From positions 1-54,267 of the forward strand of contig NZ_JAFLVX010000031.1 in the NCBI RefSeq assembly GCF_017316185.1: a stretch of 54,267 nucleotides of DNA, in the 5' to 3' direction. Positions 16,703-26,121 of the stretch are shown here, piece by piece. Both the position numbers and the translations under genes were made by a program. Within the stretch, counting starts at the first letter, position 1. The number at the start of each line of letters is the position of its first letter. The DNA comes from Candidatus Vagococcus giribetii. Its GTDB lineage: Bacteria; Bacillota; Bacilli; Lactobacillales; Vagococcaceae. Under the pieces are notes generated by a model. That model made no database searches. It saw only the letters and a program-made list of their open reading frames with translations, and was not told the DNA's origin.

Positions 16703-17548
16703 TTAAGCTTTCTTAGCATCCTCAACCACACGATTGATGTGAATCACTAAGTAGATCATCTCAGGCTCTTGTATTTTTATGTGTTTTACTTTTAATAAAT
16801 AGTCTTTGATACGTTGACTACAATTAAAAGCTTCTGGGTACTTACTTTGAACTAAAGCATATAAAAATTCATCAGTTTCTTCTAGCATTTCTTTTTCCAA
16901 AATTCGTTTAACGAAGTATTGTATATGAGTCACCATTCGATTGTAACTAAGTGATGATTCATCAAACATAATACCAAAATAGCGACTAATAATATTTAAT
17001 ATATCTCTAACCATTTCTGTACTTTCCATTGTAACAGGTAATTCACTTGCGTTTTTTCGGCTATTTGCAAGATGAAGGGCAATAAATCCTGCCTCATCTA
17101 CTGGAAAATCAGTGTGTAATTTTTTGTTAATCGCTTCAATCCCTTTTGTTGCTACACTATACTCTTCTGGAAAGAATTTTTTAATCTCAAATAACAATGG
17201 ATTTGGGATAAAAATTCCTTTTCTACCACGTTCAACCGCATAATTCAAATGGTCCGTTAACGTTAAATAAGCTTCATCAGAGTACTCTTGATTGGTGGTT
17301 TTTTCAGCGTAAAGAATGATTTCTTTAGCTACATCAATCACAGCAGGATCAACTGTCATCATTAACTTTTCAATTTCACGAACATCAGTCGGCGAACTTG
17401 ATACAAAAATCTTATCGATTCTTTCAGCTTCAAGCTCATCCCCTATCTTTTGTTGAAAAGCTAATCCCTTCCCCATGACAACAATCTCTTCCAACTGTTC
17501 ATTTTCAGAGATAACAACATTATTATTCAATATTTTCTTAATAATCAC
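16703..17548 (-). CDS. licT: BglG/LicT family transcriptional antiterminator
   Basis: 281 residues in three parts: an RNA-binding CAT domain (1-55, MIIKKILNNNVVIS..., VVMGKGLAFQ), then PRD1 (about 65-170, with DHLNYAVERGRKGIFIPNPLL) and PRD2 (about 175-281, including THIQYFVKRI and LVIHINRVVED). PRD histidines are present in both (DHLNYA, LALHLANS-like IALHLANS, VTHIQYF, VIHINR), so control by the PTS phosphorelay is expected. It binds the RAT hairpin found in the leader of the PTS gene (19640-19670). It is the second gene after the PTS gene. Start is GTG at 17548, with GAGAGG upstream. Substrate specificity comes from its PTS partner. Confidence 0.9.
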   Translation of the reverse strand: MIIKKILNNNVVISENEQLEEIVVMGKGLAFQQKIGDELEAERIDKIFVSSSPTDVREIEKLMMTVDPAVIDVAKEIILYAEKTTNQEYSDEAYLTLTDHLNYAVERGRKGIFIPNPLLFEIKKFFPEEYSVATKGIEAINKKLHTDFPVDEAGFIALHLANSRKNASELPVTMESTEMVRDILNIISRYFGIMFDESSLSYNRMVTHIQYFVKRILEKEMLEETDEFLYALVQSKYPEAFNCSQRIKDYLLKVKHIKIQEPEMIYLVIHINRVVEDAKKA

Positions 17549-17597
17549 GTGTTATTCTTCCTCTCCCAACTGTTAAATAACCCTTTAAAAATGACTA

Positions 17598-17633
17598 ATT
17601 TGGGTTACTACTTATTACAATAGTAACCCAAAT
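17598..17633 (-). promoter_or_regulatory. Intercistronic hairpin between PTS and licT
   Basis: A perfect 13-bp stem ATTTGGGTTACTA / TAGTAACCCAAAT with 10-nt loop, in the 106-bp gap. On the minus strand a weak CATTTTTAAA follows. It may be a partial terminator that lowers licT relative to the permease, or a processing barrier. Confidence 0.6.
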
Positions 17634-17654
17634 CAATCTTAATGTAACGATAAA

Positions 17655-19520
<1,866 letters not shown>

Positions 19521-19559
19521 CTATTCCTCCTTAGTTTTATTTGCATGTTTTGTAACAAC

Positions 19560-19645
19560 AAAAAAAACCTAAACTGAGAGAAATATACTAAAAAGGCTAC
19601 AGCATGGGCTGTTAATCTTTAATATATTTTCTTTCAATCTAGGTT
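19560..19645 (-). terminator. Leader terminator controlled by LicT
   Basis: An 18-bp stem (19645-19628 with 19583-19566) containing two G-U pairs and one mismatch, followed by T8 (19567-19560). The large loop holds a small inner hairpin (ACAGC/GCTGT). The top of the 5' arm, AACCTA, is shared with the RAT, so the two structures exclude each other. Confidence 0.82.
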
Positions 19646-19670
19646 TTGCCTGCCGAACAGTCACAATCCT
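19640..19670 (-). promoter_or_regulatory. RAT antiterminator element (LicT/BglG binding site)
   Basis: On the minus strand it starts AGGATTGTGACTG and ends GCAGGCAAAACCTA, the usual layout of a ribonucleic antiterminator: GGATTGT..CTG, short loop, CAGGCAAAACC. It lies between the promoter and the leader terminator of the PTS gene and overlaps that terminator by 6 bases. Confidence 0.9.
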
Positions 19671-19685
19671 TAAATGTCTAATTGG

Positions 19686-19722
19686 ATAATAGCATCATTT
19701 CAAAAAAATGTAAACACTTACT
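19686..19722 (-). promoter_or_regulatory. PTS operon promoter with overlapping cre-like site
   Basis: TTTACA (19714-19709) and TATTAT (19691-19686) with a 17-bp spacer on the minus strand; transcription would start just before the RAT. TGTAAACACTTACT (19709-19722) matches the cre consensus TGWAARCGYTWNCW except for the central CG (CA here) and covers the -35, so CcpA repression is plausible. Confidence 0.65.
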
Positions 19723-19757
19723 TTTAAAAAACATGTTTTCTCTTTTGATTATTTCAC

Positions 19758-19801
19758 AAAAAAGCTCTTAAAACCTAGTCTTATCAACTAAATTTCAAGA
19801 G
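19758..19801 (-). terminator. Terminator of the trmB-TSUP-OCD operon
   Basis: Imperfect hairpin pairing CTCTT (minus strand 19801 side) with AAGAG (19765-19769 side), with inner ACTA/TAGT pairing, followed by a T6 run at 19763-19758. It lies 20 bp past the OCD-family stop codon. Confidence 0.55.
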
Positions 19802-19821
19802 TTTATTTTTGATTCGTTTGC

Positions 19822-20799
19822 TTATATTTTTTGTCCTAAATCTTTGGCTTTTGCTTTTTTGACGATTTGACTTGCCACAAATACATCAAGAACTGCAGAC
19901 CCAACTGTTTTAAATATAGTTATTTCTTCTTCAGAAGCTCGTCCCTTAATATCACCTAAAACAAGTTGTCCTAATTCACCTCTATAGTGATTTGCTGTTA
20001 AATAACCTGATTCAACTGGTTGGATAAAATCTCCAGCTTCTTGCATCACACCATCCATTGTGTCAAAAATAACTGTTTCAGCTTCTTTAATGATTTCTTT
20101 TGGAATCTCGCACATCTCCGGTGTATACGCACCCACTCCGTTTATATGAGCACCTTCTTTTACCCATTCAGCTGAGAAAGTTGGCTGTTTAGATGTTGTG
20201 ACACTAGTAATCACATCCGCTCCTTCAACACATTTTTGAGCGGTTTCACATGGAATCATTTTTACGTTGTATACAGTTTCCATGTGTTTAGCAAACTCAG
20301 TCGCTCGCTCAAAATCAATATCAAAAATTCTAATTTCTTCTAATTCCCTAGCCGTTAGCATTGCCCATAATTGACACTCTGCTTGTCCACCAGTTCCAAT
20401 TAATGCACCGATTTTAGCGTCTTTTCTAGCTAGTAATTCAGTCGCAGCCCCTTGGACAGCTCCAGTTCTTAATTGAGTCAAATAAGTGCCATCTAAAATA
20501 GCATCTACCATACCAGTTTCTGGATCCAAGGTAATCATAGTAGCTGGTACACTAGGTATATCTTTTTTTATGTTATTTGGATAAACAGATACAATTTTTA
20601 CCCCTAGAGCATCTTCATCTGATTCGACATAAGCGGGCATATATAAACTTTGTCCTTCTTGTTTTGGAACATCAATATTTGTTCTCAAAGGAACACTCGC
20701 TTTATTTTCAGAATATAGTCTCAATGCCTCTTTACAGGCATCCATTGCTTCTCTCATTGAAAAACTATCAACAATATGATTTTTAGTTAAAAATAACAT
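19822..20799 (-). CDS. Ornithine cyclodeaminase / mu-crystallin family protein
   Basis: 325 residues. It has the family's N-terminal dimer/substrate domain with VPLRTNIDVP and SLYMPAY, the Lys of GVKIVSVYPNN, and the central LRTGAVQGAATELLARKDA. The NAD(P)-binding Rossmann fold carries GALIGTGGQA. Members include ornithine cyclodeaminase, alanine dehydrogenase and pyrroline-2-carboxylate or other ketimine reductases; the reaction here is not decided by sequence. A frame opens at TTG 20808 but GAGG would then touch the codon; ATG 20799 has normal spacing and starts MLFLTKNHI. It is the last gene of an operon after a TrmB-type regulator and a TSUP permease, so its substrate is probably what that permease moves. 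Confidence 0.85.
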   Translation of the reverse strand: MLFLTKNHIVDSFSMREAMDACKEALRLYSENKASVPLRTNIDVPKQEGQSLYMPAYVESDEDALGVKIVSVYPNNIKKDIPSVPATMITLDPETGMVDAILDGTYLTQLRTGAVQGAATELLARKDAKIGALIGTGGQAECQLWAMLTARELEEIRIFDIDFERATEFAKHMETVYNVKMIPCETAQKCVEGADVITSVTTSKQPTFSAEWVKEGAHINGVGAYTPEMCEIPKEIIKEAETVIFDTMDGVMQEAGDFIQPVESGYLTANHYRGELGQLVLGDIKGRASEEEITIFKTVGSAVLDVFVASQIVKKAKAKDLGQKI

Positions 20800-20818
20800 A
20801 TCTATCAATCCTCTCTTA

Positions 20819-21697
20819 TTATGCTTGTTGTCTTACTCTTTTTAGTTCACCACTTAGCATAGTGTATGAACTATATAGTAAAACAAAAATTACTAGCCAT
20901 TTCAACATATAGGTATCCAATGATTTAACAAAGAATACAGCTACCAACACACCTAGAACACCACATGTTGCTGCATAGAATGTGATTTTACGGCTATACT
21001 CATCTAGTTTGATAAATTGAACACTTCCAACTGGAACTGAGAACGTACAAGCTCCCATCATAATTGGGAAAGCTGCAATTGGATCCATACCTAATAAGTA
21101 AACTGTTACCATTGTTAGAGCATAAGAACCAATTCCAATGTTGTTTAATGCGCCATATAAAAACAGTAACGCTGCTGCTAAAACTAATTTTGCTCCGTAA
21201 AGTTCTGTTGCAGTTCCATTTGAAGGAATCCAGTTAACTTGACCTGCAAAAATCAGAAATGCCGCAATAATTAATCCAACTCCAACAAATTTTTTAATGG
21301 TTTTTTCAGGAAGTTTCACCACAAATTTAGGGCCAATATAAGCTCCAATAACTTGAGCTACAATACAAACAGATAAGGTTTTTATCCCTACATTAACAGA
21401 AGATATATAAGATAATGCCATTACTGCAACAGGAATTACACACTGAGTGTTTAAGGTTCCTGGTAATTTTTTCATTGAAGTCCAACCAAGCTTAGGATAA
21501 AGAACTGTTCCTATTGCGAAATCAGAAATCCCAAAAGCTGATAGGAAAAACATAATAAATGACGTAAAAGGTAAGAAACGACTATCTCCTTTTTCAGCTT
21601 TAAACTCTTCTTTATGACTTAATAAATCTTTCACAAATATAACTAAAAAATAACCATTTACAATAATAATTAAACCCAATAATATTTTTGTGACCAT
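20819..21697 (-). CDS. TSUP (TauE/SafE) family membrane transporter
   Basis: 292 residues with about eight to nine hydrophobic helices in two repeats, each with the TSUP signature: FGISDFAIGTVLYPKLG in the first half and ALNNIGIGSYALTMVTVYLLGMDP in the second. TauE/SafE proteins export or import sulfite, sulfonates, sulfoacetate or other small organic anions. The start has GGAGG eight bases upstream, overlapping the end of the regulator gene (3 bp gap), so it is translationally coupled. Its substrate is probably a metabolite related to the OCD-family enzyme that follows. Confidence 0.85.
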   Translation of the reverse strand: MVTKILLGLIIIVNGYFLVIFVKDLLSHKEEFKAEKGDSRFLPFTSFIMFFLSAFGISDFAIGTVLYPKLGWTSMKKLPGTLNTQCVIPVAVMALSYISSVNVGIKTLSVCIVAQVIGAYIGPKFVVKLPEKTIKKFVGVGLIIAAFLIFAGQVNWIPSNGTATELYGAKLVLAAALLFLYGALNNIGIGSYALTMVTVYLLGMDPIAAFPIMMGACTFSVPVGSVQFIKLDEYSRKITFYAATCGVLGVLVAVFFVKSLDTYMLKWLVIFVLLYSSYTMLSGELKRVRQQA

Positions 21698-21700
21698 TGT

Positions 21701-22510
21701 CTAGTCCTCCTTATAAATTAAGCGTATCTTCTCAAATTCCTTTCCATACACTTTTTGTAGCGTGTCAGGATTTTCTTGAATAATTTTTAATGTATAAGCA
21801 TCATGTTTAATATACTCTTTCGACAAGTTAACCATTGCACGATTTTGAGTCCAAGTAACATCTATCAACTGATTTTTTTCATCCATTGTTCCAAAGACAA
21901 CTTCATTTTCATCAGCGACTACATTAATCCATCTAGAACCAAAATCTTTTAATTTCTCTTCTTCAAATCCATGAATGTAATAATTTGCTAATGGCATATC
22001 ATAGTGATGCTCATTGCTAAATAAAATTAAAACAAAGTGTTCAACTTTTTTCTCCATCTGTTGCAATAAATCAACTAGTTCTTTTGATAGATCATTTTCC
22101 CAAATTTGAATCAACAAACTTGTTTTCGCATGTCTAATGAGATGCTCTGTTTTATCCATTACATTGGCATAACTCTCTAGTTTCCATAAAAGCTCTTCTT
22201 CTTCTTGAACTTTTATATTCCCTAATTGATTTTCTAAGACGTTTAAGTCTTGTTTAACACTTTTTTCCAATCTCTCTAAAAATTCTTCAGCAGAGACGGC
22301 ATAATAAAGTTTAGGTTCTGATTTATTAACGACAACCAAATGTTTTTTGATTAGTTTTTCTAACACGTTATACACTTTAGAGCGCGCGACACCAGATTGT
22401 TTACTTACTTCATATCCTGTCATAACACCTTTTTCTAAAAGGGTCGTATACACCAGTGTTTCCATTTCAGAAAAATCATATTTCTTCATTATTTGTACAA
22501 TCGTTTCCAT
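21701..22510 (-). CDS. TrmB family transcriptional regulator
   Basis: 269 residues: an N-terminal winged helix (FSEMETLVYTTLLEKGVMTGYEVSKQSGVARSKVYNVLEKLIKKHLV), a short coiled linker (EEFLERLEKSVKQDLNVLENQLGNI), and a C-terminal effector domain of TrmB type (LIRHAKTSLLIQIWENDLSKELVDLLQQMEKKVEHFVLILF). TrmB regulators occur in archaea and bacteria and sense sugars or other small ligands; the ligand here is unknown. It is first in the operon with the TSUP and OCD-family genes. A tandem 12-bp operator overlaps its own -10, so autorepression is likely. Confidence 0.86.
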   Translation of the reverse strand: METIVQIMKKYDFSEMETLVYTTLLEKGVMTGYEVSKQSGVARSKVYNVLEKLIKKHLVVVNKSEPKLYYAVSAEEFLERLEKSVKQDLNVLENQLGNIKVQEEEELLWKLESYANVMDKTEHLIRHAKTSLLIQIWENDLSKELVDLLQQMEKKVEHFVLILFSNEHHYDMPLANYYIHGFEEEKLKDFGSRWINVVADENEVVFGTMDEKNQLIDVTWTQNRAMVNLSKEYIKHDAYTLKIIQENPDTLQKVYGKEFEKIRLIYKED

Positions 22511-22532
22511 TCACTTCAGTCCCTTAATTAAT

Positions 22533-22556
22533 TAGTAGCTACTACAGTAACTACTA
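22533..22556 (-). repeat. Tandem 12-bp operator copies upstream of trmB
   Basis: Two adjoining 12-mers on the minus strand, TAGTAGTTACTG and TAGTAGCTACTA. The second (22533-22544) is a perfect palindrome and the first matches it at 10 of 12 positions. They lie between the -10 and the trmB start codon, a typical repressor site. Confidence 0.7.
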
Positions 22557-22581
22557 TAACGGTTTATATAACTTTTAGCAA
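22553..22581 (-). promoter_or_regulatory. Promoter of the trmB operon
   Basis: TTGCTA (22581-22576) and TATAGT (22558-22553), 17-bp spacer, minus strand. The -10 overlaps the first operator copy. Confidence 0.65.
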
Positions 22582-22668
22582 TACATTGTGATATTTTTTA
22601 CAATTAAAACACCTTTTTAAATAATACATACTCATAAAAAAACTCTAAATAGTGATTTAACGCACATA

Positions 22669-22717
22669 AAAAATCTCGTTTAGAAAACTAATAATTTTAG
22701 TTTCTAAACGAGATTTT
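22669..22717 (-). terminator. Terminator of the PepSY lipoprotein gene
   Basis: 16-bp stem AAATCTCGTTTAGAAA / TTTCTAAACGAGATTT (22671-22686 / 22701-22716), lengthened inside by AAACTAA/TTAGTTT with small bulges; a T run follows on the minus strand. A-T symmetry means it could also stop plus-strand transcription. Confidence 0.85.
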
Positions 22718-22739
22718 CATGTATGTTGATCCTTACTAA

Positions 22740-23354
22740 TTAATCATCTTGCTCTGTTTGTAAAACGTCTCCTGTTTTTGAATCTAGTTTAACTTGAACT
22801 TTCTTGTGACCGTCTTTCACTTTGACTTTCCAATAAGTCACATTTAACTCGCGGTCAAGATCCCACTCAACTGCTTGTCCAGCTCCAGCTTCTTTTTCAG
22901 CAATTTCAGTCGCTTTATCAACCGAGATAACACCTTCTAAATTAAGTTTTTCAGCTTCTCTTTTTTTACCATCTTTTTCATCTCGATCTAATTTTTCCTG
23001 TTTACTTTTTGTCACTTCTTTTTTATTACCATCAATTTTTACCTTGTACTCATTTTGATCATCTACACCTTCAACTTTGTAGATAAATGAATTGTTCTCA
23101 TTTTCAAGTTCAATAGAGGTAATATCTGTGTCCGGGTATTCTTTTTGATACATAGCAATCACTTCATCTACTGAGGCAATCTTGGCATCATTCAGTTTTT
23201 CTTTTGAATCTGTTGTTTTTGTCACTGAAGACTGTGTTGTAACACTGCTTGAACTACTACTTTCTGTTTTTGGTGTTTCGATTGTTTTTTGCGTACAGCC
23301 CGCCATTAAAGCTAATGCTAGACTACTAATTCCAATTATCATTGTTTTTTTCAT
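22740..23354 (-). CDS. PepSY domain lipoprotein
   Basis: 204 residues with a lipoprotein signal (KKTMIIGISSLALALMAGC), a Ser/Thr linker, and two PepSY-like units: residues about 60-115 (KIASVDEVIAMYQKEYPDTDITSIELENEN..YKVEGVD) and about 140-200 (ISVDKATEIAEKEAGAGQAVEWDLDRELNVTYWKVKV). PepSY domains often act as small inhibitor or sensor modules at the cell surface. A frame begins at 23423, but ATG 23354 has GGGAGAG eight bases upstream and directly starts the signal peptide. It lies 98 bp downstream of the histidine kinase gene and shares a palindrome with the two-component promoter, which suggests it belongs to that regulon. Confidence 0.85.
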   Translation of the reverse strand: MKKTMIIGISSLALALMAGCTQKTIETPKTESSSSSSVTTQSSVTKTTDSKEKLNDAKIASVDEVIAMYQKEYPDTDITSIELENENNSFIYKVEGVDDQNEYKVKIDGNKKEVTKSKQEKLDRDEKDGKKREAEKLNLEGVISVDKATEIAEKEAGAGQAVEWDLDRELNVTYWKVKVKDGHKKVQVKLDSKTGDVLQTEQDD

Positions 23355-23440
23355 GATTTTTTCTCTCCCATTCATCTTTGTTTGTACCTTTATTGTAGCA
23401 AGAGATAGGTCTAATAAAATCAACTTTCCTTAAAGACTAC

Positions 23441-23456
23441 ATGAAGATTTCTTCAT
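23441..23456. promoter_or_regulatory. Palindrome ATGAAGATTTCTTCAT upstream of the PepSY gene
   Basis: Arms ATGAAGA and TCTTCAT around TT. The identical 16-mer recurs at 25552-25567 upstream of the response-regulator gene. This copy overlaps the stop of the kinase gene and lies 86 bp from the PepSY start codon. It is likely a binding site of the OmpR-type regulator encoded between the copies. Confidence 0.65.
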
Positions 23457-24805
23457 CTTTTTTTGGGCAAACTAATAGAAAAAATAGTTCCTTTAGGATG
23501 ATTATCTTCAATCTTGATACTACCACCATATGAATCAACGATTTTTTTAACAATGGCTAACCCTATCCCAGATCCTTCAACTGTACTAGTTCTTGAATTA
23601 TCTACTCGGTAAAAACGCTCAAAAATATGTTGTTTCTCTTCCTTATTTATCCCGATTCCTTGGTCTGAAACCTTCAGAAGTAGTGACTTATTAGTTTCTT
23701 CTAGAGTTACCTCAATTAAGGATTTATCATCCGAATACTTCATGGCGTTTTGTAATACATTTTGAATAATCTGCTCCATATCACTTTTTCTTCCATAGTA
23801 CTCAAGGTTATCTGGAACATTTATAGCTAATTCATGAGTCGCCAACACATGACTACTCTCCACTACTTCAATGATTAAACTAGATATATCAAGCTGCATC
23901 TTAGACTGACTTGCTCTTTCTTGATCTAGATCAAGGAGTTGATGGGTTAGTCGTTCTAAACGAGCAGATTCTTTATCAATAAAATCAAGAGAAGTAGGAA
24001 TAATTTCCGGATGACTTTCTCCTCTTCGTTTAATTAGATTTACATGACCTCTAATGCCTGCAACAGGTGTTTTCAAATCATGAGAGGCATCTGTAATAAA
24101 CTGTCTCTCTCTTTTGATAATGTTTTGTTGTTTCTCTAACAATTCATTAAAAGCCTGAGCTACTTTAGTTATTTCGATTGGATCTGTTGGCACTGTAATA
24201 CTTGTATCTTCTAACACGTCAACTTCTGTAATTTCTTTTGCCATTTCAGTCAGTTTTCGGCTCCATTTGCCGACACTCTTATGTATAACCCAGCTTCCTA
24301 GAATGATAGCGACTAGATTTAATACAATACTAATGACAAACATACCAGAAACAAGCTCCGCTGCCGTTTCTGTATTAATGGCTAGTTGAGCTTTAAAATC
24401 ACCATAGTCTTTTGTTGTAACATAATAAAGACCTTCATGACTAAAAATCAAGTTATCAATAAAAGGAAGTGTTTTTCCTGTATAAAGAGCCTCAAACACA
24501 TCTTTACTTTCTTCAGAGTAATAGACATCTCCCTGAGTCGTTTCAATAATCAACGCATCTTCTTCTTTTTCAGAAACAAAGGAATCAATTCTAACAGGCC
24601 AATTAAGGTCTTTTCCTTTTTCATTTGCTAAAGCGTATAACACGTCGTTTCCACGTCTTGCTACGTATTCGTAGACAAAACCAGATGCAGCTATTAAATA
24701 AAAAACATTCATCACTAATAAGATACCTAAAAAAATACCAATAAATTTTTTAGTCAGTTGATACTGGGCAGTTTGATTGACTGATTTAATCTTTTCGAAG
24801 AACAT
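23453..24805 (-). CDS. Sensor histidine kinase (HAMP, EnvZ/BaeS-like)
   Basis: 450 residues: membrane helix 1 at about 21-43, an extracellular sensor part of about 105 residues, helix 2 at about 150-175, a HAMP linker (HKSVGKWSRKLTEMAKEITEVDV), HisKA with the phosphoacceptor His242 in SHDLKTPVAGIRGH, and an ATPase domain with the N box QNVLQNAMKYS, DQGIGI, FERFYRVDNSR and GSGIGLAIVKKIV. It overlaps the response-regulator gene by 20 bp, so the two are coupled. The signal is not readable; the nearby PepSY lipoprotein suggests a cell-envelope stimulus (inference). Confidence 0.93.
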   Translation of the reverse strand: MFFEKIKSVNQTAQYQLTKKFIGIFLGILLVMNVFYLIAASGFVYEYVARRGNDVLYALANEKGKDLNWPVRIDSFVSEKEEDALIIETTQGDVYYSEESKDVFEALYTGKTLPFIDNLIFSHEGLYYVTTKDYGDFKAQLAINTETAAELVSGMFVISIVLNLVAIILGSWVIHKSVGKWSRKLTEMAKEITEVDVLEDTSITVPTDPIEITKVAQAFNELLEKQQNIIKRERQFITDASHDLKTPVAGIRGHVNLIKRRGESHPEIIPTSLDFIDKESARLERLTHQLLDLDQERASQSKMQLDISSLIIEVVESSHVLATHELAINVPDNLEYYGRKSDMEQIIQNVLQNAMKYSDDKSLIEVTLEETNKSLLLKVSDQGIGINKEEKQHIFERFYRVDNSRTSTVEGSGIGLAIVKKIVDSYGGSIKIEDNHPKGTIFSISLPKKR

Positions 24806-25475
24806 AACCTATACCTCGAATCGTTTGAATCAACTTCCCATAAGTATCAGCACCCAACTTGTTTCGCAAGGTTCTCATGTACACATCAACCACATTGGTT
24901 TGTCCAAAGTAACTATAATCCCAAACTTCATTAAGTAGTTCATCACGTGTTTTGACGACTTCTGGTTCTTTCATCAACTCATAAAGAATACCGAATTCCT
25001 TTGGTGTTAGAGATATCTTTTCTTCGCCAATATAAACTTGGTGTTTGCTGACATCTATGTTGATTCCACCATAAGACATCATCTCAAGGTTTTTATTTTC
25101 TTTTTCAAGACGTCTTTCAATCACACGAATTCTTGCAAAAAGCTCTTCGATTTCAAAAGGCTTGGTCATATAATCATCTAGACCTGTATCCAGTCCAATC
25201 ACAATATCAGTTGTTTGATTTCTTGCTGTCATCATAATAATAGGTATATCACTTTTCTTTCTAATTCTCCTAGCCACTGTAATACCATCATAAATCGGCA
25301 GCATCCAATCTAATAGAATTAACAGTAAATGATCTCCTTGTTCTTCAAATAATCTTAAGGCTTCTTCGCCATCCTTTGCCCATAAGCAGTCATATCCTTC
25401 AAACTCAAGTTCTAATTGAATAAAGTTAGCTAAACTTTCTTCATCTTCTACTAATAGTATTCGAGGTTTACTCAT
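24786..25475 (-). CDS. OmpR/PhoB family response regulator
   Basis: 229 residues: receiver domain with acidic pocket Glu10-Asp11-Glu12, phospho-acceptor Asp56 (LLILLDWMLP), the switch Thr in MMTARNQ and Lys in MTKPFEIEEL; then a winged-helix DNA-binding domain (INIDVSKHQVYIGEEKISLTPKEFGILYELM ... TNVVDVYMRTLRNKLG). It is first of a two-gene operon with its kinase, with GGGGGA before the ATG. A 16-bp palindrome upstream also occurs before the PepSY lipoprotein gene, making autoregulation likely. Confidence 0.95.
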   Translation of the reverse strand: MSKPRILLVEDEESLANFIQLELEFEGYDCLWAKDGEEALRLFEEQGDHLLLILLDWMLPIYDGITVARRIRKKSDIPIIMMTARNQTTDIVIGLDTGLDDYMTKPFEIEELFARIRVIERRLEKENKNLEMMSYGGINIDVSKHQVYIGEEKISLTPKEFGILYELMKEPEVVKTRDELLNEVWDYSYFGQTNVVDVYMRTLRNKLGADTYGKLIQTIRGIGYVLRKD

Positions 25476-25551
25476 GATAACTCCCCCTTATCTTTTATTA
25501 TTAGTTTACTAAAAAGAACTCTATAGAACTACTTATAAAAAGAAAATTAAG

Positions 25552-25567
25552 ATGAAGATTTCTTCAT
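25552..25567. promoter_or_regulatory. Palindrome ATGAAGATTTCTTCAT upstream of the response regulator
   Basis: Identical to the copy at 23441-23456; 76 bp upstream of the response-regulator start codon. Confidence 0.65.
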
Positions 25568-25576
25568 TTTTTAACT

Positions 25577-25618
25577 AAAAAAGATTGAAAAAGACTTAGT
25601 TCACAGCCTCTTTCAACC
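25577..25618 (-). terminator. Terminator of ndk
   Basis: A 14-bp stem (25605-25618 with 25583-25596) with G-U pairs and an 8-nt loop, T6 run at 25582-25577 on the minus strand; just past the ndk stop codon. Confidence 0.8.
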
Positions 25619-25628
25619 TTTTAATTTA

Positions 25629-26030
25629 TTATTCTCCAAAGAAGCGTTCAATTTCTATTTTAGCTGACTCTAAGGAATCTGATGCATGAATAATATTTGA
25701 TCCTGAAACAAAAGCATAATCTGCTCGAATCGTTCCAGGCAAAGCGTCTTGGGGGTTAGTCGCTCCAACCATCTGTCTGACAGATGCCACTCCGTTTGGA
25801 CCTTCTAAAATTAATACCACAACAGGACCCGATGTCATAAAATTAACAACATCCATGAAAAAGACTTGCTCCTTTAAATGAGCATAGTGTTCTTTAACGG
25901 TCTGTTCTCGTAGTTGCTCCATTTTAAGCTTTTTAATTTTAAAGCCTCGTTTTTCAAAGCGAGTAATAATCTCTCCCACTAACTGTTTTTTGACGCCATC
26001 TGGTTTGATGATAACTAATGTTTCTTCCAT
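25629..26030 (-). CDS. ndk: Nucleoside diphosphate kinase
   Basis: 133 residues, close to the common bacterial length. It has ETLVIIKPDGV at the N-terminus, GATNPQDALPGTIRADYA, and the phosphorylated His115 in SNIIHASDS. It transfers the terminal phosphate from ATP to nucleoside diphosphates in the cytosol. Single gene with its own terminator and a GGAGG start site. Confidence 0.96.
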   Translation of the reverse strand: MEETLVIIKPDGVKKQLVGEIITRFEKRGFKIKKLKMEQLREQTVKEHYAHLKEQVFFMDVVNFMTSGPVVVLILEGPNGVASVRQMVGATNPQDALPGTIRADYAFVSGSNIIHASDSLESAKIEIERFFGE

Positions 26031-26090
26031 GTATCTTCCTCCTTAATATTACCTGCCTTTATTGTAAGCGTTATCTCTAATAGTTTCAAT

Positions 26091-26121
26091 AAAAAAAGGG
26101 AAGACTTTTCGTCTACCCTTT
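26091..26121 (-). terminator. Terminator of the DEAD-box helicase gene
   Basis: Stem AAAGGGAAGAC / GTCTACCCTTT (26095-26105 / 26111-26121) with one mismatch, 5-nt loop and a T7 run on the minus strand. It overlaps the last codons of the gene. Confidence 0.8.

Noticed and set aside
23441-23456. ATGAAGATTTCTTCAT as a terminator of the histidine kinase gene
   Set aside because: Only a 7-bp stem with 2-nt centre, no T run after it on the minus strand, and an identical copy sits before the regulator gene, which fits a protein site better.
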